64,000 nt of DNA from Cinclus cinclus (taxonomy: Eukaryota > Chordata > Aves > Passeriformes > Cinclidae), in NCBI RefSeq assembly GCF_963662255.1, contig NC_085047.1:50466006-50530005 (forward strand), read 5' to 3'. Shown piece after piece: positions 14,367 through 29,241 of this stretch. Position numbers and translations under genes: made by a program. The first letter of the stretch is position 1, and every line of letters starts with the position of its first letter. The notes under the pieces were generated by a model. The model searched no databases. It was not told the DNA's origin and worked only from the letters and a program-made list of their open reading frames with translations.

Positions 14367-15360
14367 CAAGTCTTGGTAAAACTTTTAAAAAAAAAGTTTT
14401 TCCAAACAGATAAAAATTTTACTGTTGTTGCAAAGGTGTCTGAGTAAAGTAATGGAGAGCATTTTTCTGGGTTAAACCTGTAGATCTGCTAGAGCAAAGA
14501 ACTGCAGGCATCATGCTTTTATGAACAGTTTTGCTTAATGAATGTGTGGTTTAGTTTTATAAATGTGTGATGGAAATCAGTGAACATGCACGATAGTTCT
14601 AAATACAGTCTATCTGCCCTGTAGCAAACTTCTCCTAAATTCCTTTTTAGTAATCTCAGTAGCAAGGACTATTTTTCCTTATTAGTTAGCCCCTTAAAGT
14701 AAATAAAATACATGAAGTTGGCTTGTGTAGGACTATCCTGAGTGTGAGTGTGTTGTTTTTTTTTTGTTTGCAAGCTGAATGAAGTTACTTGGGGGGGGAA
14801 ATGACCAGTATGAATTAATCTTGATATAAATACTGCATTATTAATTTTTTTTTTCACTTTTTTGATGCCTCAAGTTTGCAGGGCATTTTATAGTAATCAT
14901 TAAAGGAAACATCTGCATGTTCACTATTGTAAGTTAGGTTAATCTCTGGTTAAATTATAAGCAGGTTGTACCCATATACAAAAACTAGTTCAATAGCTAC
15001 TGTGAAATAGTGATGGTAATTGTCAAAGGGTAGAATTGAGAGATACTTTAAAGAATTATGGCAAATGTCAGTTTCAGGTTCAATTTTAGTTCATTTGCTG
15101 CCTAGAATAACTAAGGAGTAGCATACAGCACATAAAAAAAAAGTTTGGATTGGTATTATATGATGAAGCACTTGATTTCTTTCATCAATTTATAAAGCTG
15201 CACAGGTTTCCTGTGCGTTTTTCTGTTGAAATTTAAACAATCTGGCACTAATGGTTGATTACAAAGGAATTGAGACATAAAAGCTACAAGGAGAGGGTTT
15301 GAATTTCTTGACCATAGTATGGATAGAGGATCATTGAGGTACATGATACATATAAAAGTT

Positions 15361-15391
15361 ACCAGCTTTTTTTTTTTTTTTGTCAGCTGGT
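15361..15391. repeat. T15 tract inside a short inverted repeat
   Basis: ACCAGCT at 15361-15367 and its reverse complement AGCTGGT at 15385-15391 flank a 15-base T run (15367-15381). The shared T belongs to both the arm and the run. The arms could pair, but seven bases is short. Confidence 0.8.
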
Positions 15392-18300
15392 TTGTAGTAT
15401 GCCTAAATATTCTTATTTTCCACAGACCAATGTATTTGAAGATTGTGGTTTCAGACTAGATTTTTGTTGCTTGTCCCAGAACTGAATCAAATCCATTGGT
15501 GTTTTATATATTGAATATTTTGTACAGACCAGTCATGGTCTGTGTAGAAGAAACTATTCCAGACTTGTATATTTTTCATACTTGTGTGCATACTTACCTG
15601 CATAGTGCTTTAAAAATGGATTTATACAGAGAACAGTCTGTGTCTGAAGCAACAATCCATGTAGATGTAATAATAATACTTTGTGAGGTCCTCTTCAAAA
15701 AGATCTTGATGTAGAATGGCTATGTTTCCTCCTGCATTCTTCAGTCAGTGTTATACTTGATATTGGAAAACATCCTTATTAATTGCAAAAAAAGGGTAGG
15801 ATTTTCCAGGGCCTTTGAATGTCTTGGATAAACATGTCATTGGGGAATGTGAACTTGATAAATATACCTTTGAGAACAGACTGGTGAAGGTTACTTTTTG
15901 CAAGAAGGGAGTTCTAGCTAGGCAATTAAAATAGAAGTGAAAATGATACAGATCAGAAGCTAATAACTGTAATTATTCTCAAAATTGAAAAGCACTTATC
16001 TTTTAGCATGGCTTCATCATTAATGGGAGACTCTTCAGTGAATGGCAGCTGTTTTCTGGTCCTTGCCTTCCTGTTCATCCTTTTGAAATGAAAGTCTGAG
16101 GGCTGCAAAGGTTCCCCTCCAGATGTTGCAGCCAGCAATTCCTCATGTGCTGCAGCGAGCCGGGGTCACGGCGTTGGCAGCAGAGGTGCACTTAATGTGA
16201 CCAGTCCCACCCTGTCCTGTGAGGCACTGCTGAATGGAGCTGATGTGGGCTGGGTTTTGAGGTCTGCTGCTCAGTTAAAATTACGTTTCAAAATTGCACA
16301 CAATGACGGGAAGCTGTGTAATTCCATAAGCACTACGGACACCATTATTTTCCTTAATTAGCTCTTCAGAAGTTTCAGAGTAACATTTTGAAAAAAGCAC
16401 TGAAGTATGTCTGGTTTTGTGTGCACAGCTCCAAGAAGGCAAAGGGGGTATCTTCTTTTAATAGATGAGTGAAGGGTTAGACCTGTATTTCTGCTGTTTT
16501 TCTATTAGATATTTCCATAGAACTTAGGTGTTTTTTACTATGCCTTATTTCCCATATAGGTTGCTAAGCATCAATAAATGAATTCTGTATATGTTATTGT
16601 CTGTGTTTTGCATACAGGGGAACATTATCACAGAAGTTGCATGCATTTGTTAATATTTGTTTCCATTGTTTCTTTATAAGTGGTGGTTTGGTTTGGGTTA
16701 TTTTTCAGAAAAAGGTAGTACTGAGTATTGCAAACCACAGATATTCTCAAGTTTCTCTCTCAAAACTTGGAACTGTATCATGTAGTTTCCCCACCTTTTT
16801 ATGATAGAACGGTAGACATTTATCAGGGGCTTTGCTGCCAGTGAGAAACAGGTCTGGATCTTCTGAGCACGGTGGAGAAGGGCAACACATTGAGGACTCA
16901 CTATTAATACTTTTGAGAAAAGATTGTTTAGTCAAGATACATGTTCATCTCGTTTTGTTGGTGTGAGTTTTGAATAAGATATCGTCTGCTTCGTTCTGAA
17001 GCAGTTTGCTGGCAGCATGTTTAATAGTGGTTTATTGTACAACCAAAAAAAGCAATACTGATTGCAAATATAAAAGGCACCCTTACAGATATTTTCTGAA
17101 TTGTTTAATTTTCCTAAATGAAGTAATTTTTACAAGAAACTTACAATTAAATGTCTCTTTTAAATTTATCTGTTGTTTTTGAAATCTTTATGATTCTGAT
17201 TCTTGATTTCATTTTTGAGATTGCCATCTGTGTGACATCTAGAAAGTGCATTCACTAGAAGTATTACTCAGAGCACTTGTATTATCAGGTCTAGGCACGT
17301 GGAGTTTGGTTTTGTAATTCTTGTTTTGTCTCTTTTTTGGCTTTAAGTATTTTAATAAGTAGGTGGGCTGTAAACCGATTGGTATTACAACTAAAAGTGA
17401 CTTATGCTATTTTTGTTAGCCTTTCTTAATTATTCACTCTGAAGGAGTGTACTTTTAAGTATAAAGACATAACAGATGGATTAGTCAATTCTAAGTCAAG
17501 GGGAGGCTTTGTTTGGTTGTTATTTATAGTTATTATTTGGTTTCTGCTCTTCTATATCTAAAATGCTAAGAAGTTACTTGAGATGGAAAAAGCAAAAAGT
17601 AATGCTGTGCTACAGAATTTACCTATTAGTTAGACAAAATGAAATTTAAACTAAAGAGATGCTTAATTTTATGACATGAAGGGAAAGTACTGGCTGAAGT
17701 GGGTGTTTTGTTTCTTTTCTTAAACTACTTAGCTGCTGACAAAATATTTGCAGATCCTGAAAGGGTCTCTGTGAAATAGGTTTCTCTTCTACAATTTTTG
17801 GTACCCATCTTTCAAGTTGTTCATGCTTGTGCTTCCAAGTAAAGCTGAAAAAGTTCAGGTCTTGATCCTGTTCAGGATGTTGTACAGACAGTGTAAGAGT
17901 TTTATCCAGAGTTTATTTACTGGAAGTTGCATGACCCATTGTCTGAGTCACTGAAGTTGCTTCCATATCTGATTAATCAAAACAGAGTGGGGAGGAAGTT
18001 CAGAAAAAGGAAAGTTATTTAATGAAATGCCATTTTAGAGATAGAATTTAATTAAAACTAGCAAAACAAAAGTAGTAGTTCCTATCTGAATACCATTGCT
18101 GCCAGCGACATCAAAGAAGACTAATAAAATAAAGATCAGATTTTTGTTCCAGTTAAAAATCTGAGGTTTTTAATAAGGGCAGTATTTTACATATTTTAGT
18201 CAAATGGACCTTCACTCTTGCTGTAGTCACCAAACCAACACCTGGTGCACCATTAGAGATGCTTGCAGTAGGAAGCCATTTAGTCGCAGGTAGAAAATTC

Positions 18301-18529
18301 CTTACCTTTTTGAGCAATTAAGTGCTTTCTTTTTACTGCTTTGAGGCCATGGGTTATGTGATCACTTTCACCAGAAGGGAATCAGGCCTGATGCTGGAAA
18401 ATCAGATTCTGTCATCCTACAGTCTTCTCTGTCCCACTAGCTCTCTTGTATTGGCTGTGCTTAAGTTTTCCCAATGAAATTTAATGTGAAATAGAAGGAG
18501 GGTTGTGTTGTTTTGGTTTTTTTTGTTTT

Positions 18530-18552
18530 TTTGTTTGTTTGTTTGTTTGTTT
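18530..18552 (+). repeat. (GTTT)n microsatellite
   Basis: Tandem GTTT units following a T/G-rich lead-in that starts near 18501. Confidence 0.9.
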
Positions 18553-21500
18553 AATCCTCTACCATAGAAGTTAGGACCCTTTTAGAATGCTGTCTGATTC
18601 GGTTCCTTTCACTTCTGAACTCCTTGGCAAATGCAAATTACTCAAGACTGACAGGCAGTTTTGAGGTGAAATGTATCTAGAACTGTTGGGTTTTGACATG
18701 TTCTTTTATGAAATACTTATGAGAGTTTAAAACTAGAATGGGATGGCATTTATTGATGCTAACTCTCAAACTATCAATATGGAGCTCTCCAGAGAGATGG
18801 CTTGGGACTGTCAGTGACCACAGTGGGGGAAAATAATGCAGGTACTGTCACTCTGCTGGTAATCAAGGATGATCCTAGCCTTCACTTTACAGTTTTTCAT
18901 AGTTGAGGTGTCTATTTTTTATCACTCTGTCTTCTTTTCTATCAGTGAATTAAATAAATGTCTTTAGGATCACAGAACACTTTCTAGCAAACTGCCTTTG
19001 CTAATAGCAATCAGGTCGTACGGGTGCACAGTCTATCAGTAAGGTGAGCGTTTTCTCATGAATTAGGTAGAAGTTAAAGAAGCACGTCATCTTATGTGTG
19101 ATTGGTAAGAAACAGTCTTCCAAGTTGAGCTCTAGAGACTGTGTAATAACACATCAGAGAATAGTGCCTTCCTGATGGTGTGTTTATCAATCTGTTCCAC
19201 AGCATCTCCTCATTTAGTGTATTTACTAAATGAGTAGTTCATACTAAATAAGCATTTACTTGCTGTGTGAAACAACATAGTTACCTGAGAAATCTCCTGT
19301 AAGAGACAGTGTGTTGGGGTGAGAGGTGAAGTATAAATGAAGAGCAGCACCAGTTGTCTGTGAGAGCATGAGGGGAAAGCACCAGCGCTGGAGCTGCCTG
19401 CGCAGCGTGAGCTGGACCAGCAGAAATGCTCACACTGCCTTCCTGAGCTTTTTGCACCAGTTCAGAGCTGCAGGCTGCCCAGACCTGGCCAGGCCAAACC
19501 AGACACTCAGATGAGCACCTTATTTGGGTGGATGTGGGCAACTGGTAGAGCTCTGCTCCTTCCAGCCCCCAGACCAAAAGCTTTATGTTGTGTAGCTGCT
19601 GTGAAGCAAGCACAGATGTTCCTGGTGTGGCACTGCGCTCCATGGGCTGGCCGAGTGCATCCCTGTGGCTCAGAAGGCCTGCTTCTCCCCTCTGCATGAA
19701 ATACTTGTAAAAAAGTGAAAAATGTAACTTCTATATGAACACAAGTGGTCAACATCCCCAGCTAAGCTTCTTATCTCTGTGGTACACTGTCGGTTCCTGG
19801 CTAAATAGAGAAAGACTTCGAATTTGTGGAGGCTGGGAAATTCGTTAACTGGAACAATTTTTTTTATAAACACAAAAGTGATAACTATTTTGTGTACCCA
19901 AAAAGTTTTTTGGTAGTTTTGTGGCGTTTTTAATTCGGGTTTTTTTAAATACACTGCTGTTTGACATACTGGTTTCATGGATTCTTTCACAGAATGTGTA
20001 ATTATAAATCTTCAAAGTAATGTATTTTATCCTGTAATTATGCCTATTGTTAACCAGCATGAACTTAGTAAATCAATAGTTAATTTTATTCCTGAAATTG
20101 TCAAAAGTATCTTTAATGTTTCCCTTCAGTTTTTTTAAAAAATGCTACATCTTGATAGAAAGATACTAGTACTGAATCTTTCTCTGTAAGTATTCAACAT
20201 ATTGAGCTATTTAACCAGGAACATTTTTACAGGATTTTATTGTAAGTGAAGAGTTTTTCTGCATTCGATGGAAAGGGAAGATTAGTGCAAGAATAGCAAA
20301 GTATTTACATGATCCTTTGCACAGATTAACATGTTCTCTGCATGAATTATTTCTCTGAAGAATCATTATCATATTATAATCTCAGAACTAATTACCACTC
20401 GGAGTGAGAAATAGTTTGGCTGCTTTTTGTTTATTCTTCTATGTTGTTTGTTGCCTTCTTTTCTTAGAAAGTGACATTTCTCATGAAGAAAAGTGGTACT
20501 TCCCCTTGCACATCCCATTCCTATCTCTTTTTTCTCCTCTACCTTTATTTGCAAAATGTGACTGGTGCAGTTGCTGTTTTGGACCCCTCCCTTGGGGTTG
20601 CTAAGCAGAGGAATGTGTTTGCATAAGTAACCTGTTACTGAACAGGCTACTGCAGCCCTAATCAGCCACCTAATGACAGCCAAGACCTAAAGGAAATAAC
20701 TCCTACCATTTACTGTTTGGATCCAGACCTTTTAAACATGGGAAAAAAATGAAGTGTTGAATTTGTTTTAAAATAACAAAACAGATAAAGAAATCTACCA
20801 GCGGAAACTAGTATAAAGCAAGAATATAAATGTCAGAACATAACTGTCAGAGTGGTAACTCCTGAAAATGGAAAATGCAAGTGCTCTATTGGGGTTTTTT
20901 TCAGTTTTGAATGTTTGGGGATGTGGATTCAGTTTGGGTCCACCTTTGGCTTCTTGGGCTAGTTAGTCAGTGACCTCAAATGAACTGCATAGATTTTGTG
21001 AGGTAGTTTCTAGTTTGTTCTGTGCAATAAATATTTGACTCTAATAATTCAGATCTTGACATTCCAAATCAAACTGATTTCTCCATCCCAGTTTAGTGGT
21101 ATAATATAAATTACCCAAAGTAGAAGCATGTGTGTAAATATTTGAAATAGGGTAGTAATGCTTGCTGACAAATAGTACCACAGATTTGTTTGGTAAAAAG
21201 TTTATATGCACTTCTGCATGTTCTGGAGATTGTTATCAAATGGATCATTGTTTATTAGCACCATCTTAAAAGTTGATAAACATTGAAATATTAGGAGATA
21301 ATCATGCGAAGCTGCATGTGGGAAAGAAGAGAAGCAGAGAGCAGAGAATGGATGGGTGGTGAGACAGTGGGTATGAATTTCAGGTGAGCAGACAGGATGC
21401 TGTGAAAACAAAACTAAGGAGCTACAAAAATGTAGAGTGGTTAAAGGTGTGAAGCTAAGAGGCAGTGAAAGGAGCAGGTTTGCAATAGCTGATGATATTT

Positions 21501-22634
21501 TTGAGAATAAATTTCTCCCTGTCGTTAAGATCAGTGAAGAAAAGCTCTTCTGTAGTTTTTTTGGGTTCTGGCCAGCTCTGGTTTAGCTGTGGAGAGATAA
21601 AGTAGTCAGTTACTCAACTGCTCTGCTGATGGAAGCAGACAGACATCTCTGTAAGATCTACTTGTGTACTCCCCTTCGCCTGAGGCTCTTCTCAGGTGGT
21701 GGTTCAAGGACTGTGAGATGGCCAGGCAGCAGGTCTTTGCCTCTTGCAGCACAGCCAGGCATAGGCTGCTTTCCTCTGTTCTCACACACTGAGGGGCCAG
21801 AAAGGACCAGGCAGCCCCAATAACTACCCTGGGTGGTTTTTCTTGGAAGCAGCTCTTAGCACCCATACCTCATCCAGCACCATGGGAACACATCCACCTC
21901 TCCATCTCAGCCCTCCTGCTTCCTCCTTCCTCTTCCTCTCTGCTCCCCAATGCAACTTCACATCTGTCTGCAAAGCTCTGAGCCGGCTTTGCGAAGCAGC
22001 TGCCAGGCTCGCTGAGCTAAGGGCCCTTGCTTCTGGAAATTATACCATCTGGCTGTGCACAGTGTATGGAGTTTATATTTAGATCACCTTGTATCTCGCA
22101 TCTGGACTTTATTCTGTGTGCTTGATGAGACCTGGTTGGAGCACTTTCTTTTGTGGATGATATTCTGTATAACGTATGCCTTGTTCTCAGTAGCCACGGT
22201 GAATAATGTTCCATTAAAAAAGTTGTTCTTTCTGTAGAGCTGTTGTTTCTATTGCTGAGATCTGCATGGAAGGTGCCATTTATTATTGGTGATTGTCAGA
22301 AATACCAGGCACAGACAGGGCTTGTAAAGAACATTTTGCCCTTGAAACTAGATCAATTATAAATATCTGCAAAGATGTGCTAATGTATGACAGATCCAGC
22401 AATACTGAGTAATTTGATATTAAGCTATGTTGTGGTATATAGCTGAAGATTTTATGCATAGAACTGGGTTGTGCTGTAGGTTTCTGGTTGCCTTTCATGT
22501 ATTTTTTTCTGTAAAGGAATCTTTGTCATAGCTTCGGGATCCAACAACTGACTTATTAATAGAGTGCACAAAGTACCATGCTGCCTGAAGGCCGACAGAG
22601 GGTGCTGGAGTGATGCTGCTCCTACCTTCACTCA

Positions 22635-22649
22635 TTTTTTTTTTTTTTT
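22635..22649 (+). repeat. T15 homopolymer
   Basis: A run of 15 T followed by further T/A-rich sequence to about 22670. Confidence 0.9.
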
Positions 22650-25600
22650 AAATTTATTTATTTTTTTTTAATTGGTTTCTGGATAACAAGGCGCATTTTG
22701 ACAAACCTTTTATTTGGGATGTCTTACTGTGCAGCTATAAAGTTACTGCTTTTTTCTTTTTGTAGATTTAATATCATAATTTTGACACTTCTAAAGATTA
22801 TTGCATGTTATGAGGATTGTTTCAGGAATGCATTTTTAGCAATGATATTTACAAGAACAATGTGTACCTACTTAGGGCATTTTAAAATTTTCTTCACTGC
22901 TGAAAAAGATACAAATAAAAATTCTCCTTTTTCAGAAGAAAACGTTGGATGCAGTGCAAGTATCAATTATATATGTGCCTTGTGTACATGTATTATTGCA
23001 TATATATTATATAATGAGGCTGATGTAGCAAACCACAGATCTTTGAAAGTCATGGTTTGGTGTAACTATTAGCTGAGTACAAATAGCATACTTACAGTGG
23101 AATTGTTCCAGGAGGATTAATAAAAAGTTAGATAGCATATGATGTATCACTGTGCAGCACTTTACAGTTAAACAAATTATTTCCATACTGTACTTTATTT
23201 CAGGTTCCTCATTTTTATCCTTGTTCGGGGTCTGGTTTTCCTCAGTTTGTAGAGGAGACTGTGCCCTTCATTTACTGGACTGAAAAGGTGATGGGTCTGC
23301 AAAGGGTTGTAATATTTGGCTTGAGACTGCTGGTTTCATGTTGTCCCTGTTCTTTGAAGTAATGTCCATGAAAGTCAGTAATTACACTGTATTACACAGA
23401 GTCTGGTATGGAAAGCTCTTCCTCCCTCTCCTCCTGACCATCCTCCTCCCCTAAAGTACAGGATACCAGAGACTTCAGGTTACCAGAGACTGAAAATTTG
23501 TCACAGGGATATGCAGAAGTAGGTCATTATTACTTCTAACGTGCAGTCTCTCCTTACTGCACAGATATGATGTATGATGTCTAAATCTGCTCTCTTGTAT
23601 CACTGATGATGATAACCTGAAGTATTCCATGTAACTGGGATTTCCTTTTATGGTTTTAAAACTTGATAACCCATTTTTGTCCAAAAATCTTGTATGTCTC
23701 TGACAGCATCTCACAGGCATTGGCAGACTTCTCAGCAGGGAGATGAAAATAGGGTGGTTTCAGTAATCTGCCAGATCTACTGTCTGTCATTTCTTGTATT
23801 ACAAAACAAAAAAGCATGTAAACAATGGAGCCTTATCTTTAAAATGCATCTAGAGTATAACATGGAAAAAATTCCCAAAACTGCAGAAATACTGAAGGAG
23901 CAGATCTGATCTGTGACTGCCCTGTATCTCTGAGTGACTTTACTCAGATGCCACAGTTTGATACTCTTAACATTCGGGAAACCTGATAAACATTATATAA
24001 GAGAATTATTCAGACTTAAAGTAGTGCTGCTTTAAGTGTGGACAGGGGTACTATCGTGTTTTTATAGACATCAGCTGCAAAGGGGTATCCAGAAGGATAA
24101 AGGCAGCGAAAAGAGAAATCAAGATGTATAACCCCTTTAATAATGCATGCTAAAGTGGCAAGGGTGGGGTTTGGGTTGTCAGGGGAAGGGTAGGGAGGGG
24201 AGCCAGGTTGTAGAATACCCCAGTATGAGATAGAGGACTACTCAGTATCATTTGTTAATATCAGCTCAGGAGATCTTTTAATTATATGCTCTGTCAAACA
24301 TTTCATGGGGCTGAACGAGGGGGAGATGGACTGCCCTATTTGCTGCCCTGGATCTGGAGTATTCAGGTGGGGACACTGTTAAAGAGGCTGCTGTGACAGC
24401 ACTGTGGCTGTCCAGAGAAGTGTGTCTCTGTCCTGGGAGGTATTCAATGTTTTGGTTGTTCAAGGCTCTGCGTAACTACACTTCAAGTTGGCAAATAAGG
24501 TGTCTTATGCATGTCATGGGTCTACATAGCATCGTCACTCCTTGAGCTCACAGAGGGTGTTCAAACTGCCTTCGCAGTAACAAGATTCAACTTGGATCTG
24601 GGAATTCCACATTATGGGCCTCTGTGCATACCCGTCATGGGATGTTGCTCACCCTCCAAAGTGTGGCATCTGCATCTGCTGCCAGTGCTTTTGCAGGTGG
24701 TAGTCTCAGCTTCAGAGCCTTTTTGGCAGCCAGATGCCTGTATTTGTACCAAACAGGAATACAATGTTTCCTGTTCTAATAGGTTCCTTGCAGCAAGACC
24801 CAAATAGAGAGCAAAGCACATTCCTACTTTCAGGACATTTTTTTTCTCCCCTAGGCACCGTTCTGTTTCCTTCTGCGTAAGGAATTACGCCGTAACTCAG
24901 TTTTAGCTGTTCCTTATAGCTTCTGACCAAAAATCTACCAAAAGAAAAGTCTAAAGTCTAGTTTATAGTTCATATTGTCAGTGTAAAGACAAGTTGGAAT
25001 TTTTAAAAAATATGACATTTGTATATAATTTTTTTCTCGCTTGTTTTATGTCTCTATCCAAGAACATGAACTCCTGGTAAGAAAGCTTGCAATAATTCTT
25101 TTAATGGCATCTGTTATGAAATGTTTGGTAGATAAATACAAATTTTAACATCATGTTTTAAGACATGGATTTCTTTTAAACCTTTTGTTTAATCTGGGGG
25201 CAGTAATAGATCACATTGTCCAGGTGACTGAGGGTTGGCTGTTATTTTTCCTAGGTAGTTGTGATGGCTCACAAAGCAAAACAGTGATCTCCAGGAAGCA
25301 AGCAAGATAGCATCCAGACTGCTTGCAGTTAACCCATCTCTGCCTGAACCAGAAAACCATCTATGACAAGTACATTGCAGAATTAAAGCGTTAAGAAAGA
25401 TCACTGCTGGAAACTGTTGCTTCAGGGAAAGGTAAGACTTTGCATTAATTATCCAGTTATTATGGATTTACATGAGATTCTTCTGGTAAGATTGATAGTA
25501 AATTCTAGATATTAATGCATTTCTTTATTGAATAGATTTGGCAACTATTCTAAAATTTTTGGTAAATAGTTAAAATTATTTTGCATAGGTGTGAAAGATA

Positions 25601-26208
25601 CAAAACATGCAGATTGGAATTTGGAAGCTCTTGTATATGTAGTTCTTACCGAAAAAATGTGAGCATAAATGTAAATATTTGGCAATGACAAGTTTTGGGT
25701 TCTTATGGCCTGACTTTAAACATGCATTGCAAAGCTATATTAAGACCATCACATGTGACATGAGACTGTGCATACTTTACTATGGATATTTGTGGATTCT
25801 TTGTCTTAATGTTGTTGAAAGCTGCCAAGCCATTACCAGGAGCTGAAGAAACATGTGGCTTTTAACTAATCTGATACAGTACGAGTGTTTAGTTAAAGCC
25901 TTCCTGGGTCTGAAATTCCTTACAGCAAGGAGTTGGCTATATTTGTGAATGCTGATACATTGCTGGAAAACAGATGAACAAGAATTTTGCAAGTGTAATA
26001 ATTAAAGGATATAAAATAGCTGCAATTGCTGCCATACATTTATATATCAAGGAGCCAGGGGAAAAATATATAGCAACATGAGTACATCATGTCCTCTTGA
26101 ACAAAACAAAGCCTTTCTTTTCCTACTAGAAGGAAGGTTGTATTTGTTTTGAACTACTATTAGGCTGTATTTAGTCCTTCTGTAATAAAAATAAGATTTA
26201 TTGGAGAC

Positions 26209-26238
26209 AAATTAATTTTCAGTAAATTAATTTTCAGC
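26209..26238 (+). repeat. Tandem 15-base duplication
   Basis: Two adjacent copies of a 15-base unit (AAATTAATTTTCAGT) that differ only at the last base. Confidence 0.9.
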
Positions 26239-29067
26239 TGTGTAATTGGCTATAAGCCACATCAGATTATATTGTTAGCAGAATTTCTCCTGGAGTGCTG
26301 GCTTCTATAGTGCTCCCAATTCTACTCCTATGGGGAGTGAAATATTTTCTTTTGCTTTTAAAGAGCAGTATTATAAAGACTCTTGACAGGGTCGTAGCCT
26401 TTTCAATCAAATAGTTATGTTATTTTCTTTATTGATTGCTTAAATACAGATATATATTTCTGTTTCAGTTTTCCTAGATTTTTGCGTGGTGGTTTTCAGT
26501 ACATTGGGACAATTATTATAAATCCATTTATTATTTGGTGCTTATTTTATTTTGATATAGTGTGGTTTTTATCCAAGCCAGTACAGATCTGAACAAGTAA
26601 AAGGATACATTTATGCTGTAGAGCACAGAGATCTGTAAATGTCTGATGTGTATTCTGGACCTTTATGAGGAGATGGTGATTTTCATTGCCTAGTGATAAA
26701 CTGTTGTGTACACCAGAGATGTTTATCTTACAGCTGACATGAAAAGGGCTACATTTGGCTGAGTCTGTAACTTCACTCTGGCTTGAGGTGGGGCTCTAGA
26801 ACACATCTTCACAGCAGCATGTCCAGTTTTGACCTGGTGCATCGTTAGAACAAGAGGCAAACCTATGTCAGTCACTGAAGGGTGTAAGGGAGACATCTGC
26901 CTCTTGTAGAGCAGTGCGGCCCCAGGAGTCCAGAGCACAATCCCCATGCTCCAGACATGAGATTGAGCACGAATCATTGCACCAGGTGAGCCAGGAGGGA
27001 ATGAGTGCTGCCTGATGACTCTGGTGTGGAAAAGTACAACTGTTGGAATAACAGGCTGCTAGGCTGGGAAATGCAGGAGCTGTTTCCTAGACTACCTTAC
27101 AGCTGTAATTCTAAGACCTCCAGGCTTAAGGAAGCTCAGGAAGTACTAGATCTGATCACTTTGGGGTTGGTTTACCTGTTTTACTGTGCTTTCTATAAAC
27201 TGCTTATAGTAATGTTTCTCCTTCATGAAGCAGTTAGAGAAGATACAGCCTCTCAGCAGTTAAGCTAATGGCTTCTGAGTGGAAATGGTATCTCATGGCA
27301 GCAGGCTTCCCACTCCAATGAATACAAATTTGACATATTAGCAGGTGTCTTGTAAGTGTCCTTGAACTCAGAGATGGAAATATGTGAATATGCAAACTTA
27401 TTTGTGGGCTTTTATTTTCTAAAGGGAGGTGAGACCAAGTGGCATAATGAGCAATTGTGAAATTTCTTCTACAGTTTAGAAAAACTCCCAGGGAACTGAG
27501 GGACTGATTTAGTTCCATTTAAGTAGAGCAGTGTTGTTATTTTTTTTTTTAACCACACTAGTTGCATGTCAGAAAAATTAGCAGTACTGAAGTCTGATGA
27601 ATGTGTGACCTATTATCTTCCCACAGATCTCCCAGGTTTTGGAGGATGACAGTGCTGGCCTTGACAAGAGAGTGCTAGAGAGAGGGGAGATCGTATCTGT
27701 TGCTACTCATAAATACAACTGCCTTATTTTCCCTTATTTATTTTCATGCTTCACCGTAAATTTATGCTATTTATCTTATTTAATCTGATGATATTTTAAC
27801 AGTATATTTGTCCAGCTGTAGATTGAAGTCAATTAGTTCTGTGCCTTTGGCTTCTAGAAGTAACAAATGAAAACTCTGTATTTAGACCCAGCAAGGCATG
27901 TGACAGGCTATCTGGCAGTAATCTAGGAATGCAGTTAATCATGTGTAATTATGCACTTGGTTTGCTAGGCTAGAGTTTTAAAATTTTGCAAGGTGGAGAC
28001 CTTATAGGACATAAAAGTTCAACCATTTTTTTTTTTTTTACTACTTTGACTTCATTCATCAGAGTTTGAAAAATTCTGTATCTTCACTCAGTTAATTGTG
28101 AAGCCTGTGTTACCTAGGAAGTTCCTAATTTTTACTTAAGTTCTGAAAGCAAGAATCAGTTTACTGAGTATCAGAGATAAGTGTAGATCCCAGCAGCTGT
28201 AGGTTCAGGAAGTTATTTCTCCATTTTGATTTCCCTTCTTGGAAGGCCTGGCTCTGTGGAAGATCCAATTCTCTAACCGCCTAAATGATGTACATCTATA
28301 CATGGATTATAGTACTTAACAAGCTGGAGAATGGGATACTTAAACAGGTCTGACTGATACAGGAAAATAAATGAGAGCTAAATGTCCAAGAATTGAGATG
28401 GAACACAAACATAGCGGTAGTTCAAAAAAAGTAAAGCAAAGAAAAAAGGCCCCAGAGAATGAAGAACTAAAATTAGACTTGTTTTGTTATTTTTAGGCAT
28501 TCCTGCTGGTTGCATAGAAATCACTGAACTTAAAAGGTCATGCTACCAATGCTCAGTACCTTTCAAGCATTCATTTTAATCTAGTGCAGAGATCCAAATG
28601 AAGGCTGACACTTGGAATTTGAGGGAGGCAATATAATTTTTTCCTAATTAAATATATCAATGTTCAAGCTTGAAATCTGTTCTGGGAAGACCAGCATCAT
28701 GCATCATACTGAATCCAACAGTATTGATACTGACTTGAATCAGGTGATATTTTAGAGCTGATAAGCATTATTTAATATTGCCTAAGAGTGGATTTTGGTT
28801 TTCCTTTCATGTTAGGGAACTGTAATAGTTCAGGTAAGGAGTTTGTCGATATTAATTCCAGAAGAATTCTAAAGAATCTCTAGGACTATAAGATGTGTAA
28901 GTGCTCAAGTAATTTGGTTTTTGCTTTAGCTTTTTGGTTTCTTAAAAATAGTGGTGGGTGGGGAGGGGAATAAATAAATAAAAGAAAATATTTTCCTTGA
29001 AGAGTGTGCCTAGCAGGAAAGATTCCACAAAATAGGCAGCAATTCTTATTGCAACAGCAAATATATT

Positions 29068-29082
29068 AAAAAAAAAAAAAAA
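29068..29082 (+). repeat. A15 homopolymer
   Basis: Fifteen A residues, then one C and seven more A. No transposed gene copy is recognisable upstream. Confidence 0.9.
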
Positions 29083-29171
29083 CAAAAAAATCCCCACAAG
29101 ATGAACAGCAAAATCACAGGCAGTATGCTGCTATTTCCAAAGTAAATATTTTACCAAACAGGTTTTTGATA

Positions 29172-29241
29172 CAAGGAACAAGATGTGCAAGGAACAGGAT
29201 GTGATACATATCCAGTACAACATTTTAAACACATTTTAAAC
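29172..29241 (+). repeat. Two neighbouring tandem duplications
   Basis: A 16-base unit (CAAGGAACAAGATGTG) is repeated at 29172-29203 with one mismatch. An 11-base unit (ACATTTTAAAC) is repeated exactly at 29220-29241. Both look like replication-slippage products. Confidence 0.9.

Noticed and set aside
19281..19697. 138-codon minus-strand ORF in a GC-rich island
   Set aside because: No domain, and overlapping frames on both strands are also open, which is typical of local GC richness rather than coding.
22698..23072. 124-codon hydrophobic ORF, membrane-like
   Set aside because: It starts at TTG in AT-rich DNA. Its F/I/L/Y richness is what translated AT-rich sequence gives, and no splice structure or family match is visible.
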